In this document: piece after piece, positions 1 through 6,825 of the stretch
Layout: the number at the start of each line of letters is the position of its first letter
Numbering within the stretch: the stretch's first letter is position 1
Source: Chitinophaga pinensis
Lineage (GTDB): Bacteria > Bacteroidota > Bacteroidia > Chitinophagales > Chitinophagaceae
Direction of reading: 5' to 3'
DNA: 7,411 bases
Assembly: GCA_943324055.2 (NCBI GenBank)
Contig: CALPKD020000049.1
Span: 1-7,411 of the forward strand
Program-made: the position numbers and the translations under genes
The notes under the pieces: generated by a model
Database searches by the model: none
Told to the model about the DNA's origin: nothing
Seen by the model: the letters and a program-made list of their open reading frames with translations, nothing else

Positions 1-204
1 GCTAAGTTTGAATATGAAAGAATCGTTGCAGATGCTCAAGCAGCTATCACTCAACAAAAAAATGCAGCTTTAACTGAAGTAAAAAATCAGGTGGGTTCAT
101 TGGTTGTTGAAGTAGCAGAAAAAGTATTAAGACGTGAGCTTTCAAATAAAGCAGAACAAGAAAGCTATATTAAGCAATTAGCAGACGGAGTTAAGTTAAA
201 TTAA
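1..204 (+). CDS. atpF: F-type ATP synthase subunit b, C-terminal part (5' end outside window)
   Basis: Reading frame 1 is open from the first base to a TAA at 202-204 and gives 67 residues; the start lies upstream of the window. Subunit b is the peripheral stalk of the ATP synthase: an N-terminal membrane helix (not in view) followed by a long helix that holds the F1 head through the delta subunit. What is visible is an almost continuous charged, Ala/Glu/Gln/Lys-rich helix ending in VAEKVLRRELSNKAEQESYI and then a short tail, which resembles the conserved delta-binding C-terminus of the family. Full-length b subunits are about 160 residues, so roughly 60% is missing. Only 10 A-rich bases separate it from atpH, and the atpF-atpH-atpA order is the classic operon order, which strongly supports the identification. 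Confidence 0.9.
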   Translation, partial: AKFEYERIVADAQAAITQQKNAALTEVKNQVGSLVVEVAEKVLRRELSNKAEQESYIKQLADGVKLN

Positions 205-214
205 AAAGTAAAAA

Positions 215-778
215 ATGCCCAACGCACGTTTAGCAGGTAGATACGCAAAAAGCATACTAGATCTAGCCATTGAGCAAGGTCAGTTAGAAGCCGTATATGC
301 AGACATGAAATATTTGCATGCTGTATGTGAAGCTAGCAGTGAATTTGTTAATTTATTGCGTAGCCCAATCATCAAGGCCGATCAAAAAAATAGTATTATC
401 AATGCAGTTACTAAAGATAAAGTGAGCCTATTGACGAATTCATTTACCAATTTACTTGTTAAAAAAGGTAGAGAAAATGAATTGCCGGAAATGGCCAAAG
501 CGTTCATCGAGCAGTACAATACATTGAAGGGGATTCATCAAGTTACTTTAACTACTGCTGTAGATTTAAGCGACGCAATGAAGAAATCAATAGAAGACAA
601 AGTGAAAGCAGAAAACGAATTTGCGACAGTAGAATTAACTACTAAAACAGACGAGCGTTTGATTGGCGGCTTTGTACTTGAATTTGATAATAATTTAGTA
701 GATGCAAGTATTGCAAGAGACTTAAAAGATATTAAGCGACAGTTTTTGAATAACGATTTCGTAAGTAAAATAAAATAA
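215..778 (+). CDS. atpH: F-type ATP synthase subunit delta (OSCP homologue)
   Basis: 187 residues, a normal length for the delta subunit, which sits on top of the F1 alpha3beta3 head and binds the end of subunit b as part of the stator. The N-terminal half begins with the family-typical ARLAGRYAKSILDLAIEQGQ and forms the helical bundle that contacts alpha; the C-terminal region contains DERLIGGFVLEFDNNLVDAS followed by a basic helix (about residues 148-180), which matches the conserved delta/OSCP C-terminal signature. The ATG at 215 is preceded by an A-rich stretch (TTAAAAAGTAAAA) and no Shine-Dalgarno motif. It lies 10 bases after atpF and 22 bases before atpA, so it should be cotranscribed with both. 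No anomalies were seen. Confidence 0.95.
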   Translation: MPNARLAGRYAKSILDLAIEQGQLEAVYADMKYLHAVCEASSEFVNLLRSPIIKADQKNSIINAVTKDKVSLLTNSFTNLLVKKGRENELPEMAKAFIEQYNTLKGIHQVTLTTAVDLSDAMKKSIEDKVKAENEFATVELTTKTDERLIGGFVLEFDNNLVDASIARDLKDIKRQFLNNDFVSKIK

Positions 779-800
779 TCATACATAAAAATAGACTATT

Positions 801-2378
801 ATGGCGGACGTAAAACCAGATGAAATTTCAGCAATTCTCAGACAGCAACTAAGCAACTTTAATGCTGCGGCTGATTTAGAGGAAGTTGGAACCGTACTAC
901 AAGTGGGTGATGGTATTGCTCGTGTTTATGGTTTAAATGGAGTAAGCAGTGGTGAGTTGGTCGAGTTTGAAAACGGAACCAAAGCAATCGCATTAAACCT
1001 TGAAGAAGACAACGTGGGTGTGGTATTGATGGGAGAAAGTAAAGGAATCAAAGAGGGTAACAAAGTAAAAAGAACAGGTCAAATCGCTTCTATTAAAGTA
1101 GGAGAGGGTTTAGTAGGCCGTGTAATTAATACATTAGGAGAAGCCATTGATGGTAAAGGACCTATTACTGGTGACTTATATGAAATGCCATTGGAGCGTA
1201 AAGCACCAGGGGTAATTTTCCGTGAGCCAGTAAAGGAGCCATTACAAACTGGTATCAAAGCGATTGACGCAATGATTCCAATTGGTCGTGGTCAACGTGA
1301 GTTGGTAATTGGGGATCGTCAAACTGGTAAAACTGCTATTTGTATTGACACCATTATCAATCAAAAAGAATTTTTTGATGCAGGTAAACCTGTATACTGT
1401 ATTTACGTAGCGATTGGTCAAAAAGCGTCTACGATTGCAGGTGTTATGAAAACATTGGAAGACAACGGCGCGATGGCTTATACAATTATTGTAGCAGCTC
1501 CAGCAGCGGATCCAGCTCCATTACAATTCTACGCTCCATTTGCGGGTGCAGCGATTGGTGAGTTCTTCCGTGATACAGGTAGACCCGCTTTGATTGTATT
1601 TGATGATTTGTCAAAACAAGCAGTTGCTTACCGTGAGGTTTCGTTATTGTTACGTCGTCCTCCAGGTCGTGAAGCTTATCCTGGTGATGTATTCTATTTG
1701 CACAGTCGTTTATTAGAGCGTGCTGCTAAAGTAATCGCAAATGATGAAGTTGCTAAAAACATGAATGACTTACCGGCTTCTATTAAGCATTTAGTAAAAG
1801 GGGGTGGATCGTTAACAGCCTTACCAATTATTGAAACACAAGCGGGTGATGTTTCTGCCTATATTCCAACCAATGTAATCTCCATTACAGATGGTCAAAT
1901 TTTCTTAGAAGGTAACTTGTTTAACGCCGGTATTCGTCCAGCGATTAACGTAGGTATTTCTGTAAGTCGTGTGGGTGGTAATGCACAGATTAAATCCATG
2001 AAGAAAGTATCTGGTACTTTGAAATTAGACCAAGCACTTTACCGAGAATTAGAGGCCTTCTCTAAGTTTGGTGGTGACCTTGATCCAGCTACAAAGAACG
2101 TAATTGACAAAGGGGCTAGAAACGTGGAAATCTTAAAGCAAGCACAGTACAGTCCATTTACGGTAGAGAAGCAAGTAGCTATTATCTATTTGGGTACACA
2201 AGGTTTGTTGAAAGAAGTATCTGTTCGTAAAGTGAAGGATTTTGAAGCGCATTTCTTATTAGAAATGACTAATAAATTACCGAACGTTTTAGCAGAATTC
2301 AAAAAGGGTAATTTACCTGAAGATGGAATTCAACAAATGGTGGATTTGGCGAATAGCTTGATTCCTCAATACAAATAA
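801..2378 (+). CDS. atpA: F-type ATP synthase subunit alpha
   Basis: 525 residues. Alpha forms the non-catalytic nucleotide-binding subunits of the F1 hexamer and supplies an arginine to the catalytic site on beta. Seen in order: N-terminal beta-barrel (about 28-95, with [11 protein letters not shown]), Walker A GDRQTGKT at 171-178, Walker B ALIVFDD at 263-269, and the alpha/beta signature [14 protein letters not shown] from residue 380, where Arg390 is the expected arginine finger; then the helical C-terminal domain. The protein is about 12 residues longer than the E. coli subunit (513). The extra length lies between Walker B and the arginine finger, around residues 311-335 ([20 protein letters not shown]), an insertion I recall from other Bacteroidota. 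Codon use favours GGT and CGT, as expected of a highly expressed gene. A terminator follows immediately, so this is the last gene of the transcript. Confidence 0.98.
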   Translation: MADVKPDEISAILRQQLSNFNAAADLEEVGTVLQVGDGIARVYGLNGVSSGELVEFENGTKAIALNLEEDNVGVVLMGESKGIKEGNKVKRTGQIASIKVGEGLVGRVINTLGEAIDGKGPITGDLYEMPLERKAPGVIFREPVKEPLQTGIKAIDAMIPIGRGQRELVIGDRQTGKTAICIDTIINQKEFFDAGKPVYCIYVAIGQKASTIAGVMKTLEDNGAMAYTIIVAAPAADPAPLQFYAPFAGAAIGEFFRDTGRPALIVFDDLSKQAVAYREVSLLLRRPPGREAYPGDVFYLHSRLLERAAKVIANDEVAKNMNDLPASIKHLVKGGGSLTALPIIETQAGDVSAYIPTNVISITDGQIFLEGNLFNAGIRPAINVGISVSRVGGNAQIKSMKKVSGTLKLDQALYRELEAFSKFGGDLDPATKNVIDKGARNVEILKQAQYSPFTVEKQVAIIYLGTQGLLKEVSVRKVKDFEAHFLLEMTNKLPNVLAEFKKGNLPEDGIQQMVDLANSLIPQYK

Positions 2379-2397
2379 ATCAACAACGTTGAAATAT

Positions 2398-2431
2398 AAA
2401 AAAAGCCCCGACCTAAAATCGGGGTTTTTTT
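2398..2431 (+). terminator. Rho-independent terminator after atpA
   Basis: An A7 run (2398-2404) and a G lead into stem CCCCGA (2406-2411), a 7-base loop CCTAAAA (2412-2418), the complementary arm TCGGGG (2419-2424), and a T7 run (2425-2431). The GC-rich 6-bp stem can be extended by A-T pairs. It begins about 20 bases after the atpA stop codon and is well placed to end the ATP synthase transcript. Because the A tract mirrors the T tract, it could also act on the minus strand, although no minus-strand gene ends here. Confidence 0.93.
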
Positions 2432-2485
2432 ATAAATACCATAGCGAAGGCTACAACAAAAGGATAAAATGTTTGTTATAAAAGT

Positions 2486-3394
2486 ATGGCGGTAATAGAA
2501 GTACAATCAATCAGTAAAAACTTTGGATCCCTCACTGCAGTGGACCAACTTTCCTTTAGCGTACAGCAAGGGGAGGTATTTGGATTTTTGGGCCAAAACG
2601 GCTCGGGCAAAAGCACTACCATCAGAATGCTGCTTTCCTTAATTCATCCAAGTAGCGGGTCCATTCAGCTATTTGGACTGCCATTAAAGGAACACCGGAA
2701 TGAACTGCTCGAAAAGGTAGGGGCTATAATTGAGCGACCCGACTTGTATCCTTATTTAACTGCCCGGGAACACTTGAAATTATTTTCCCAAGTACGAAAA
2801 AAACAAATCACTACGGCCGATATCAATGCGACTTTAGAAAAAGTGGGGTTGTCTCATCGGTCTTCCGATAAGGTGCAAACATTTTCATTGGGCATGAAAC
2901 AGCGATTAGGGATTGGCATCGCTTTAGTGCATAACCCAGAGTTGATTATTTTAGATGAACCTACCAATGGATTGGATCCTCAGGGGATTGCGGACATTAG
3001 ACATTTGATACAATATTTAGCAAAAGAGGAAGGGAAAACGGTGTTTGTTTCCTCCCATTTATTGTCAGAAATAGAGCAGGTCGCTAGCCAAATTTTAATT
3101 ATCCATCAGGGGAAAAAAGTGGCAGCAGGGGATACTGACAAACTGTTGGATCCTAATAAAACAATCGTTCATGTGACTACCTTAAATGACGAAGCTGCAT
3201 TATTGGCTATTCATGCGAGTTCTTTTGCTGGAAATTTACTGCCGAGAAAAGATGGCATTTATTTCATGTTACCCAAGCACGAAATACCTATGTTGCACAA
3301 AGCAATGGTCCTAGCGGATATTGCTTTATTAAATGTAGAATCAAAAAATTCCTTAGAGGATTATTTTTTACAAGTCACTTCAAATTCAAATTAA
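2486..3394 (+). CDS. ABC-2 exporter ATP-binding protein, BcrA/NatA-like
   Basis: 302 residues; cytoplasmic ATPase that would power the membrane protein encoded next to it. Motifs visible: Walker A GQNGSGKST (36-44); the region IIERPDLYPYLTAREHL (81-97), typical of the BcrA-like (bacitracin-resistance) drug and lantibiotic exporter branch; ABC signature in the variant form FSLGMKQ (133-139); Walker B LIILDEP (153-159); D-loop GLDP (162-165); and H-loop His191 in VSSHLLSE. After the about 215-residue ATPase core comes an 85-residue C-terminal domain, as in many ABC-2 ATPases. All catalytic elements are intact. The ATG at 2486 has no Shine-Dalgarno motif; it is 108 bases beyond the atpA stop and past the terminator, so the cassette should have its own promoter, which I could not identify convincingly. 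The stop codon abuts the permease start. The substrate cannot be told from the ATPase. Confidence 0.93.
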   Translation: MAVIEVQSISKNFGSLTAVDQLSFSVQQGEVFGFLGQNGSGKSTTIRMLLSLIHPSSGSIQLFGLPLKEHRNELLEKVGAIIERPDLYPYLTAREHLKLFSQVRKKQITTADINATLEKVGLSHRSSDKVQTFSLGMKQRLGIGIALVHNPELIILDEPTNGLDPQGIADIRHLIQYLAKEEGKTVFVSSHLLSEIEQVASQILIIHQGKKVAAGDTDKLLDPNKTIVHVTTLNDEAALLAIHASSFAGNLLPRKDGIYFMLPKHEIPMLHKAMVLADIALLNVESKNSLEDYFLQVTSNSN

Positions 3395-4270
3395 ATGTGG
3401 AAGATCATCTCTATAGAATTATATAAAATTTATAAACGTCCAAGAACTTATATTGCTTTTGGAGCGATTGCTGCGTTAATCGTGGTAATACAATTAGGTT
3501 TAAAAATAGATGGCGAATCCTATGCAGGATTTTTAATGAAAGATATTAATGATACTTTAACTGTGGATGGCAAGGTATTGAACGGGTATTTGGTTTGTTA
3601 TATTTTATTGCAGTTATTGCTTGTTCATGTCCCATTGCTGGTAGCTTTAATCGCGGCTGATATGATTTCAGGTGAAGCAAATTTGGGCACGTTGCGCCTG
3701 ATATTCACAACCCCCTATAGTCGAACACAATGGGTAATGGCCAAGTTTATTGCAGCTTCAACCTACACCCTCTTATTGCTAATTTGGCTTGCTTTTTTAG
3801 CACTATTTGTAAGTATGTGGATATTTGGTACAGACGATTTGTTTTTAATGAAGTCAAATTATGTGGTCCTCATTCAAGGGGATGATGTTTTATGGAGATA
3901 TGTGGGTGCCTTTATTTTTGCAAGCTTCTCATTACTAACAGTAACTTCCCTTGGCTTTTTAATGTCAAGTATGGCGAATAATTCAATTGGACCAATTGTG
4001 GGTACGATGAGTGCAATTGTTTTTTTTACAATTCTAAGTACCTTAAATATCCCACTCTTCTCTATCATCAAACCTTACCTTTTTACAACGCACATGAATA
4101 ATTGGAAAGAATTTTTTGACCTGCAAGTGGATGCAAATAATGAAGCAATCAAAGGAAGTATATTAAATGTTGCAAAAATTAAAACTTCGTTGATTGTATT
4201 AACCATACATATCGGCCTATTTGTTGCAGCATCCGTATTAATTGTAAAGAAAAAAGATATTTTAAGCTAA
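3395..4270 (+). CDS. ABC-2 type transporter membrane subunit
   Basis: 291 residues with a typical ABC-2 permease layout. It starts with a short basic amphipathic N-terminus (MWKIISIELYKIYKRPRTYI), followed by six predicted membrane segments at about 19-36, 64-88, 119-143, 169-190, 198-218 and 265-284. The stretch ADMISGEANLGTLRLIFTTP (88-107) is the characteristic ABC-2 cytoplasmic coupling segment after TM2 (compare the common E-x-x-x-G-T-x-x-x-L pattern). It would form the inner-membrane channel partner of the ATPase encoded directly upstream; the genes are fused as TAA-ATG with no spacer, which implies translational coupling and a 1:1 complex. The loop between TM5 and TM6 (about 219-264) is fairly long and is probably exposed on one face of the membrane. 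The substrate is unknown; a downstream LolA-like gene hints at an envelope lipid or lipoprotein. Confidence 0.9.
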   Translation: MWKIISIELYKIYKRPRTYIAFGAIAALIVVIQLGLKIDGESYAGFLMKDINDTLTVDGKVLNGYLVCYILLQLLLVHVPLLVALIAADMISGEANLGTLRLIFTTPYSRTQWVMAKFIAASTYTLLLLIWLAFLALFVSMWIFGTDDLFLMKSNYVVLIQGDDVLWRYVGAFIFASFSLLTVTSLGFLMSSMANNSIGPIVGTMSAIVFFTILSTLNIPLFSIIKPYLFTTHMNNWKEFFDLQVDANNEAIKGSILNVAKIKTSLIVLTIHIGLFVAASVLIVKKKDILS

Positions 4271-4299
4271 TCAACAGCTGATTAAAAAATTATAAAAAA

Positions 4300-5025
4300 A
4301 TGAGGGGTATCAAAAAAAATAAAATAGCATTTAAATTGCATTATCGTTATTTACTATTGACTATTATGACTTTATGCATCAATGGTTTGTTTGCGCAATC
4401 CAATCCATTGATTGAAAAAGTGAGTCAAAAATTAGGGCTAGTGAATGACTATACTGCAATAGGGATCATGAAAACAGATGTTTCCTTTATTAAGGCTTCA
4501 CTAGGGAAAGTTAAAGTGTATTTTAAAAAGCCTAACCTATTGAAAATAAAAAAAGAAGGGGGGATTTCGTTACTTCCAAAGGGTGGGGTGTCTGTCACAC
4601 TCAATTCACTATTAAATTCTAAGCAATTTATTGCCATGGAATCTGGAAAGCAATTATTTAAAGGCAAGGAGTTGCAGGTTATTAAGTTAATACCTACCGA
4701 TGACGCTTTGGACTGGGTTATTTCAACGCTATGGATAGATGCCTCCACTGCCTTAGTTTATAAAACATTTACCACGACCAAGGACAATGGAACCTATGAA
4801 GTAACCATGGAATATGGGACATATGCGGATTTTGGCTTGCCTAGCAAAGTGATATTTGGATTTAATACCAAGGACTACAAGTTACCCAATGGAATCACTT
4901 TAGAATTTGTGGAGGATGATGCAGCAGTGGCAAAACAAAAGGCATTGAGAAGTAAGAAAGGGACTATTGAAATTACTTACTCAAATTATGTGATCAATAA
5001 AGGGGTTTCCAACTCAATGTTCTAA
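4300..5025 (+). CDS. Secreted LolA/LolB-fold-like protein (outer-membrane lipoprotein-sorting type)
   Basis: 241 residues. A basic N-terminus (RGIKKNK) and hydrophobic core (about 18-31) end in LFAQ, giving a likely signal peptidase I cut after Ala32; there is no lipobox, so a soluble periplasmic protein is expected. The mature part reads as an all-beta lipocalin-like domain: KVYFKKPNLLKIKKEG (about 70-87) resembles the KP-x-x-x-(R/K) strand of LolA relatives, and LWIDASTALVYKTFTTTKDN (144-163) resembles the LolA strand pair with a W/D and a turn before a charged strand. Proteins of this fold bind acyl chains and carry lipoproteins or lipids across the periplasm. The name is from pattern recognition, not an alignment, and the housekeeping lolA may lie elsewhere. 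It sits 29 bases after the permease and 11 bases before the next secreted protein, so a role tied to the exporter is likely. Confidence 0.7.
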   Translation: MRGIKKNKIAFKLHYRYLLLTIMTLCINGLFAQSNPLIEKVSQKLGLVNDYTAIGIMKTDVSFIKASLGKVKVYFKKPNLLKIKKEGGISLLPKGGVSVTLNSLLNSKQFIAMESGKQLFKGKELQVIKLIPTDDALDWVISTLWIDASTALVYKTFTTTKDNGTYEVTMEYGTYADFGLPSKVIFGFNTKDYKLPNGITLEFVEDDAAVAKQKALRSKKGTIEITYSNYVINKGVSNSMF

Positions 5026-5036
5026 ATTGCATTCAC

Positions 5037-5672
5037 ATGCGACATGCCCTTTTAAGTATTTTATTGGTTACAACTCTATTTTGTAAGGCTCAGCCTACAA
5101 AATACGAGAAGGATTTAGCAACAGCCGTTGGACTTTTTCATCAAATGAGTTCACCCGCTTCCTATGAGGCAAGTTTTCAAAGATTTGAAATATTGAGTAA
5201 TAGTAATCCTAGTGACTGGCTGCCTCCTTATTATGCTGCAATTGTAAAAGTAAAGATGTGTTTGTCAAAAATGGGTAATCAAGATCAGCTAGCAGAAGAA
5301 GGTTTGTATTGGGTTGCGCGAGCAAAAAAAATACAAATCAATGATGAGGTTTATTGTGCAGAGAGTATGGCCAATACTGCAAAAATGTCCATTCATCCAA
5401 CAACTAGATGGTTTTCTTATGAAAGTAGAATTAAGCATCCTCTAGCCTTGGCAAAAAATATAAATCCTAAAAATCCACGTATTTATATTTTGCAAGCAAA
5501 CTTGGAATATCGAATGCCTGGTTTATTTGGCGGTGGTTGTAAAAATGCTTTGCCACTTGCAATAAAAGCAGATAAATTATTGTTAGCCGAAGGGGGTAAC
5601 AAAGGGAATCTGCCACATTGGGGTGGGCAATCTGTTAGCGAACTACTAAAGGCTTGCCCAATTAATAAATAG
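5037..5672 (+). CDS. Secreted helical-repeat (TPR-like) protein of unknown function
   Basis: 211 residues. The N-terminus MRHALLSILLVTTLFCKAQ is a short signal peptide, probably cut after Ala18; the Cys at 16 does not fit a lipobox (preceded by T-L-F), so lipidation is unlikely. The rest looks alpha-helical with TPR-like spacing: a helix pair at about 22-54, another at 60-98 (WLPPYYAAIVKVKM), and a C-terminal unit NPRIYILQANLEYRMPGLFG followed by GGCKNALPLAIKADKLL (146-182). The last unit looks like a conserved block (family-level recollection, no search run). The protein ends with PHWGGQSVSELLKACPINK. It starts 11 bases after the LolA-like gene and is the last gene of the cassette; no terminator follows. 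A scaffold or partner role for the exporter or the LolA-like protein is inference. I cannot assign a function. Confidence 0.75.
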   Translation: MRHALLSILLVTTLFCKAQPTKYEKDLATAVGLFHQMSSPASYEASFQRFEILSNSNPSDWLPPYYAAIVKVKMCLSKMGNQDQLAEEGLYWVARAKKIQINDEVYCAESMANTAKMSIHPTTRWFSYESRIKHPLALAKNINPKNPRIYILQANLEYRMPGLFGGGCKNALPLAIKADKLLLAEGGNKGNLPHWGGQSVSELLKACPINK

Positions 5673-5683
5673 GAAGGTTTTGA

Positions 5684-6781
5684 TTAATAGTTATCTTCAA
5701 ATGTCTCGTCCTTGGCATTGGCGAGCATTCTAGCACTGATTTTTTTCAATGGGTTCAATCGCATGTCCTTATAGCCTTGTCTTGCATGAATGATGCGTAC
5801 ACATTCAAATATACTTGCAGTAAAGGAGCTTGCATCTGCCTTGTCTTTCCCCGCTATATCAAATGCCGTTCCATGATCAGGGCTTGTTCTTACAATAGGT
5901 AAACCTGCTGTAAAGTTCACACCTTCTCCAAATGCCAAGGATTTAAACGGAATTAAACCTTGATCATGATACATGGCCAAAACTCCATCAAATTTTTCAT
6001 GCTGACCTCTGGCGAAAAACGCATCCGCTGAATAAGGGCCATAAGCCAATATTTGTGGCTTGCTTTCTTTGATTGCTGGTCTTATTATTTCAATTTCTTC
6101 TTTACCAATTAACCCATCGTCACCTGCATGTGGGTTGAGTGCTAATACTGCAATACGTGGCTTGTCGATACCAAAATCTGTAATTAAACTATTGTTTAAT
6201 ATTTGCAATTTTAGTTTGATCTTATCCTTTGTAATGTATTTAGCAACTTCTTGAATAGTGACATGTTCTGTTACTAATGCCATTCTTAAATTTTCGGCAA
6301 CCAATAACATTAAGTTTTCTTTGTCCCCAAATACATGTTGTAAATACGGCGTATGACCACTAAATTGGAAATTCGGAGATTGTATATTTTTTTTATGAAT
6401 AGGTGCAGTCACCAATCCGTCAATAGCACCGTCTTTTAATGCGGCAACTGCTTTTTCTAACGAAATCAATGCGTATCTCCCACCAGTTTCAGTGAGTTCG
6501 CCGGGAGTGATACTCACCTCTTCATCCCAACAATTTAGCACATTAACTTGCTTAGGGTTGATCTTTGAAAAATCAGGGATGGAGGAATAAACAAGGTTAT
6601 ATTCTGGAAGGTCCTTTTTGTAAAAATTGATGCTTTTATTGTTTGCAAATATAACAGGCACCATAAAGTCAAGTAGTCGACTATCGGATAGTGATTTGAT
6701 GATTATTTCAAGCCCTATTCCGTTTAAATCTCCACAACTAAAGCCTATAATTGGTTTTCTGATGTCCGGGTTCATATCCAT
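5684..6781 (-). CDS. pdxA: 4-hydroxythreonine-4-phosphate dehydrogenase PdxA
   Basis: About 365 residues from the ATG at 6781 (or 363 from the ATG at 6775). PdxA is a cytoplasmic NAD-dependent enzyme that oxidises 4-phosphohydroxy-L-threonine to a ketone that condenses with deoxyxylulose phosphate in the DXP-dependent route to pyridoxal phosphate. Visible motifs, numbered from 6781: N-terminal GFSCGDLNGIGLE (13-25, the family's GDPAGIGPE block); GHTPYLQH (142-149, substrate phosphate binding); and the three metal-ligand histidines equivalent to E. coli His166/211/266, at His173 (TEHV), His218 (LNPHAGD) and His272 (MYHDQG); then RTSPDHGTAFDIAG (298-311). Spacings between the histidines match E. 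coli within one residue. The frame extends to a TTG at 6808, but those extra residues do not look like PdxA, so an ATG start is preferred. It converges with the cassette (11-base gap) and diverges from rsmA. Confidence 0.96.
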   Translation of the reverse strand: MDMNPDIRKPIIGFSCGDLNGIGLEIIIKSLSDSRLLDFMVPVIFANNKSINFYKKDLPEYNLVYSSIPDFSKINPKQVNVLNCWDEEVSITPGELTETGGRYALISLEKAVAALKDGAIDGLVTAPIHKKNIQSPNFQFSGHTPYLQHVFGDKENLMLLVAENLRMALVTEHVTIQEVAKYITKDKIKLKLQILNNSLITDFGIDKPRIAVLALNPHAGDDGLIGKEEIEIIRPAIKESKPQILAYGPYSADAFFARGQHEKFDGVLAMYHDQGLIPFKSLAFGEGVNFTAGLPIVRTSPDHGTAFDIAGKDKADASSFTASIFECVRIIHARQGYKDMRLNPLKKISARMLANAKDETFEDNY

Positions 6782-6813
6782 TTGATTAGGCTGTAAAAGT
6801 ACGCACAAAAACC

Positions 6814-6821
6814 TAACTTTG
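6814..6821 (+). promoter_or_regulatory. Candidate Bacteroidota -7 promoter element for rsmA
   Basis: TAACTTTG, followed by C, matches all six fixed positions of the Bacteroidota -7 consensus TAnnTTTG, and lies in the short gap between the divergent pdxA and rsmA genes. The -33 element is poor: only CTG at 6791-6793, 20 bases upstream, resembles the expected TTG. With normal spacing, transcription would begin at about 6824-6828, on or next to the rsmA ATG at 6826. Consensus matches also occur by chance within coding sequence in this window, so placement is the main support. Confidence 0.55.
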
Positions 6822-6825
6822 CTTC

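Noticed and set aside
3..10. Perfect TAnnTTTG match in atpF, and another at 2063-2070 in atpA
   Set aside because: Both encode conserved protein sequence well inside genes, and such a short motif is expected by chance a few times in an AT-rich window of this size.
538..786. Minus-strand open frame of 82 codons opposite atpH
   Set aside because: Lies entirely over a well-supported gene, has no recognisable domain and no plausible start context; a shadow of atpH.
2442..2453. TAGC-GAAG-GCTA mini-hairpin before the ABC ATPase gene, as an operator
   Set aside because: Four base pairs only; consistent with chance.
2468..2475. AATGTTTG before the ABC cassette as a -7 promoter element
   Set aside because: First conserved base mismatched and no -33 TTG about 20 bases upstream; the cassette promoter remains unidentified.
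3874..4071. Minus-strand open frame of 65 codons opposite the permease gene
   Set aside because: Antisense shadow of the membrane protein with no motif support.
4268..4284. Small inverted repeat TAATCA/TGATTA between the permease and LolA-like genes, as a terminator
   Set aside because: Six AT-rich base pairs, overlapping the stop codon, and no T tract after it (A-rich instead); unlikely to terminate.
4449..4748. Minus-strand open frame of 99 codons opposite the LolA-like gene
   Set aside because: Antisense to a gene with a clear signal peptide and fold pattern; no motifs of its own.
5076..5087. Cys16 of the last cassette protein as a lipoprotein lipobox
   Set aside because: The preceding residues T-L-F do not fit the [LVI]-[ASTVI]-[GAS]-C pattern; cleavage after Ala18 is more likely.
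5740..5746. T7 run inside the 3' part of pdxA as a terminator for the plus-strand cassette
   Set aside because: No convincing stem could be built in the bases just before it.
6060..6254. Plus-strand open frame of 64 codons with a hydrophobic translation, opposite pdxA
   Set aside because: Overlies the conserved PdxA region around the LNPHAGD motif; the hydrophobic look arises from reading that sequence in reverse.
6794..6801. Possible minus-strand -7 promoter element (TACTTTTA) for pdxA
   Set aside because: One mismatch to TAnnTTTG at the conserved final G, and no TTG at the right distance upstream; too weak to annotate.
6782..6808. N-terminal extension of PdxA from a TTG codon at 6808
   Set aside because: The nine extra residues (starting with TTG, then CVLLQPNQ) do not resemble the family N-terminus, and ATG codons at 6781 and 6775 sit at the expected distance before GFSCGD.
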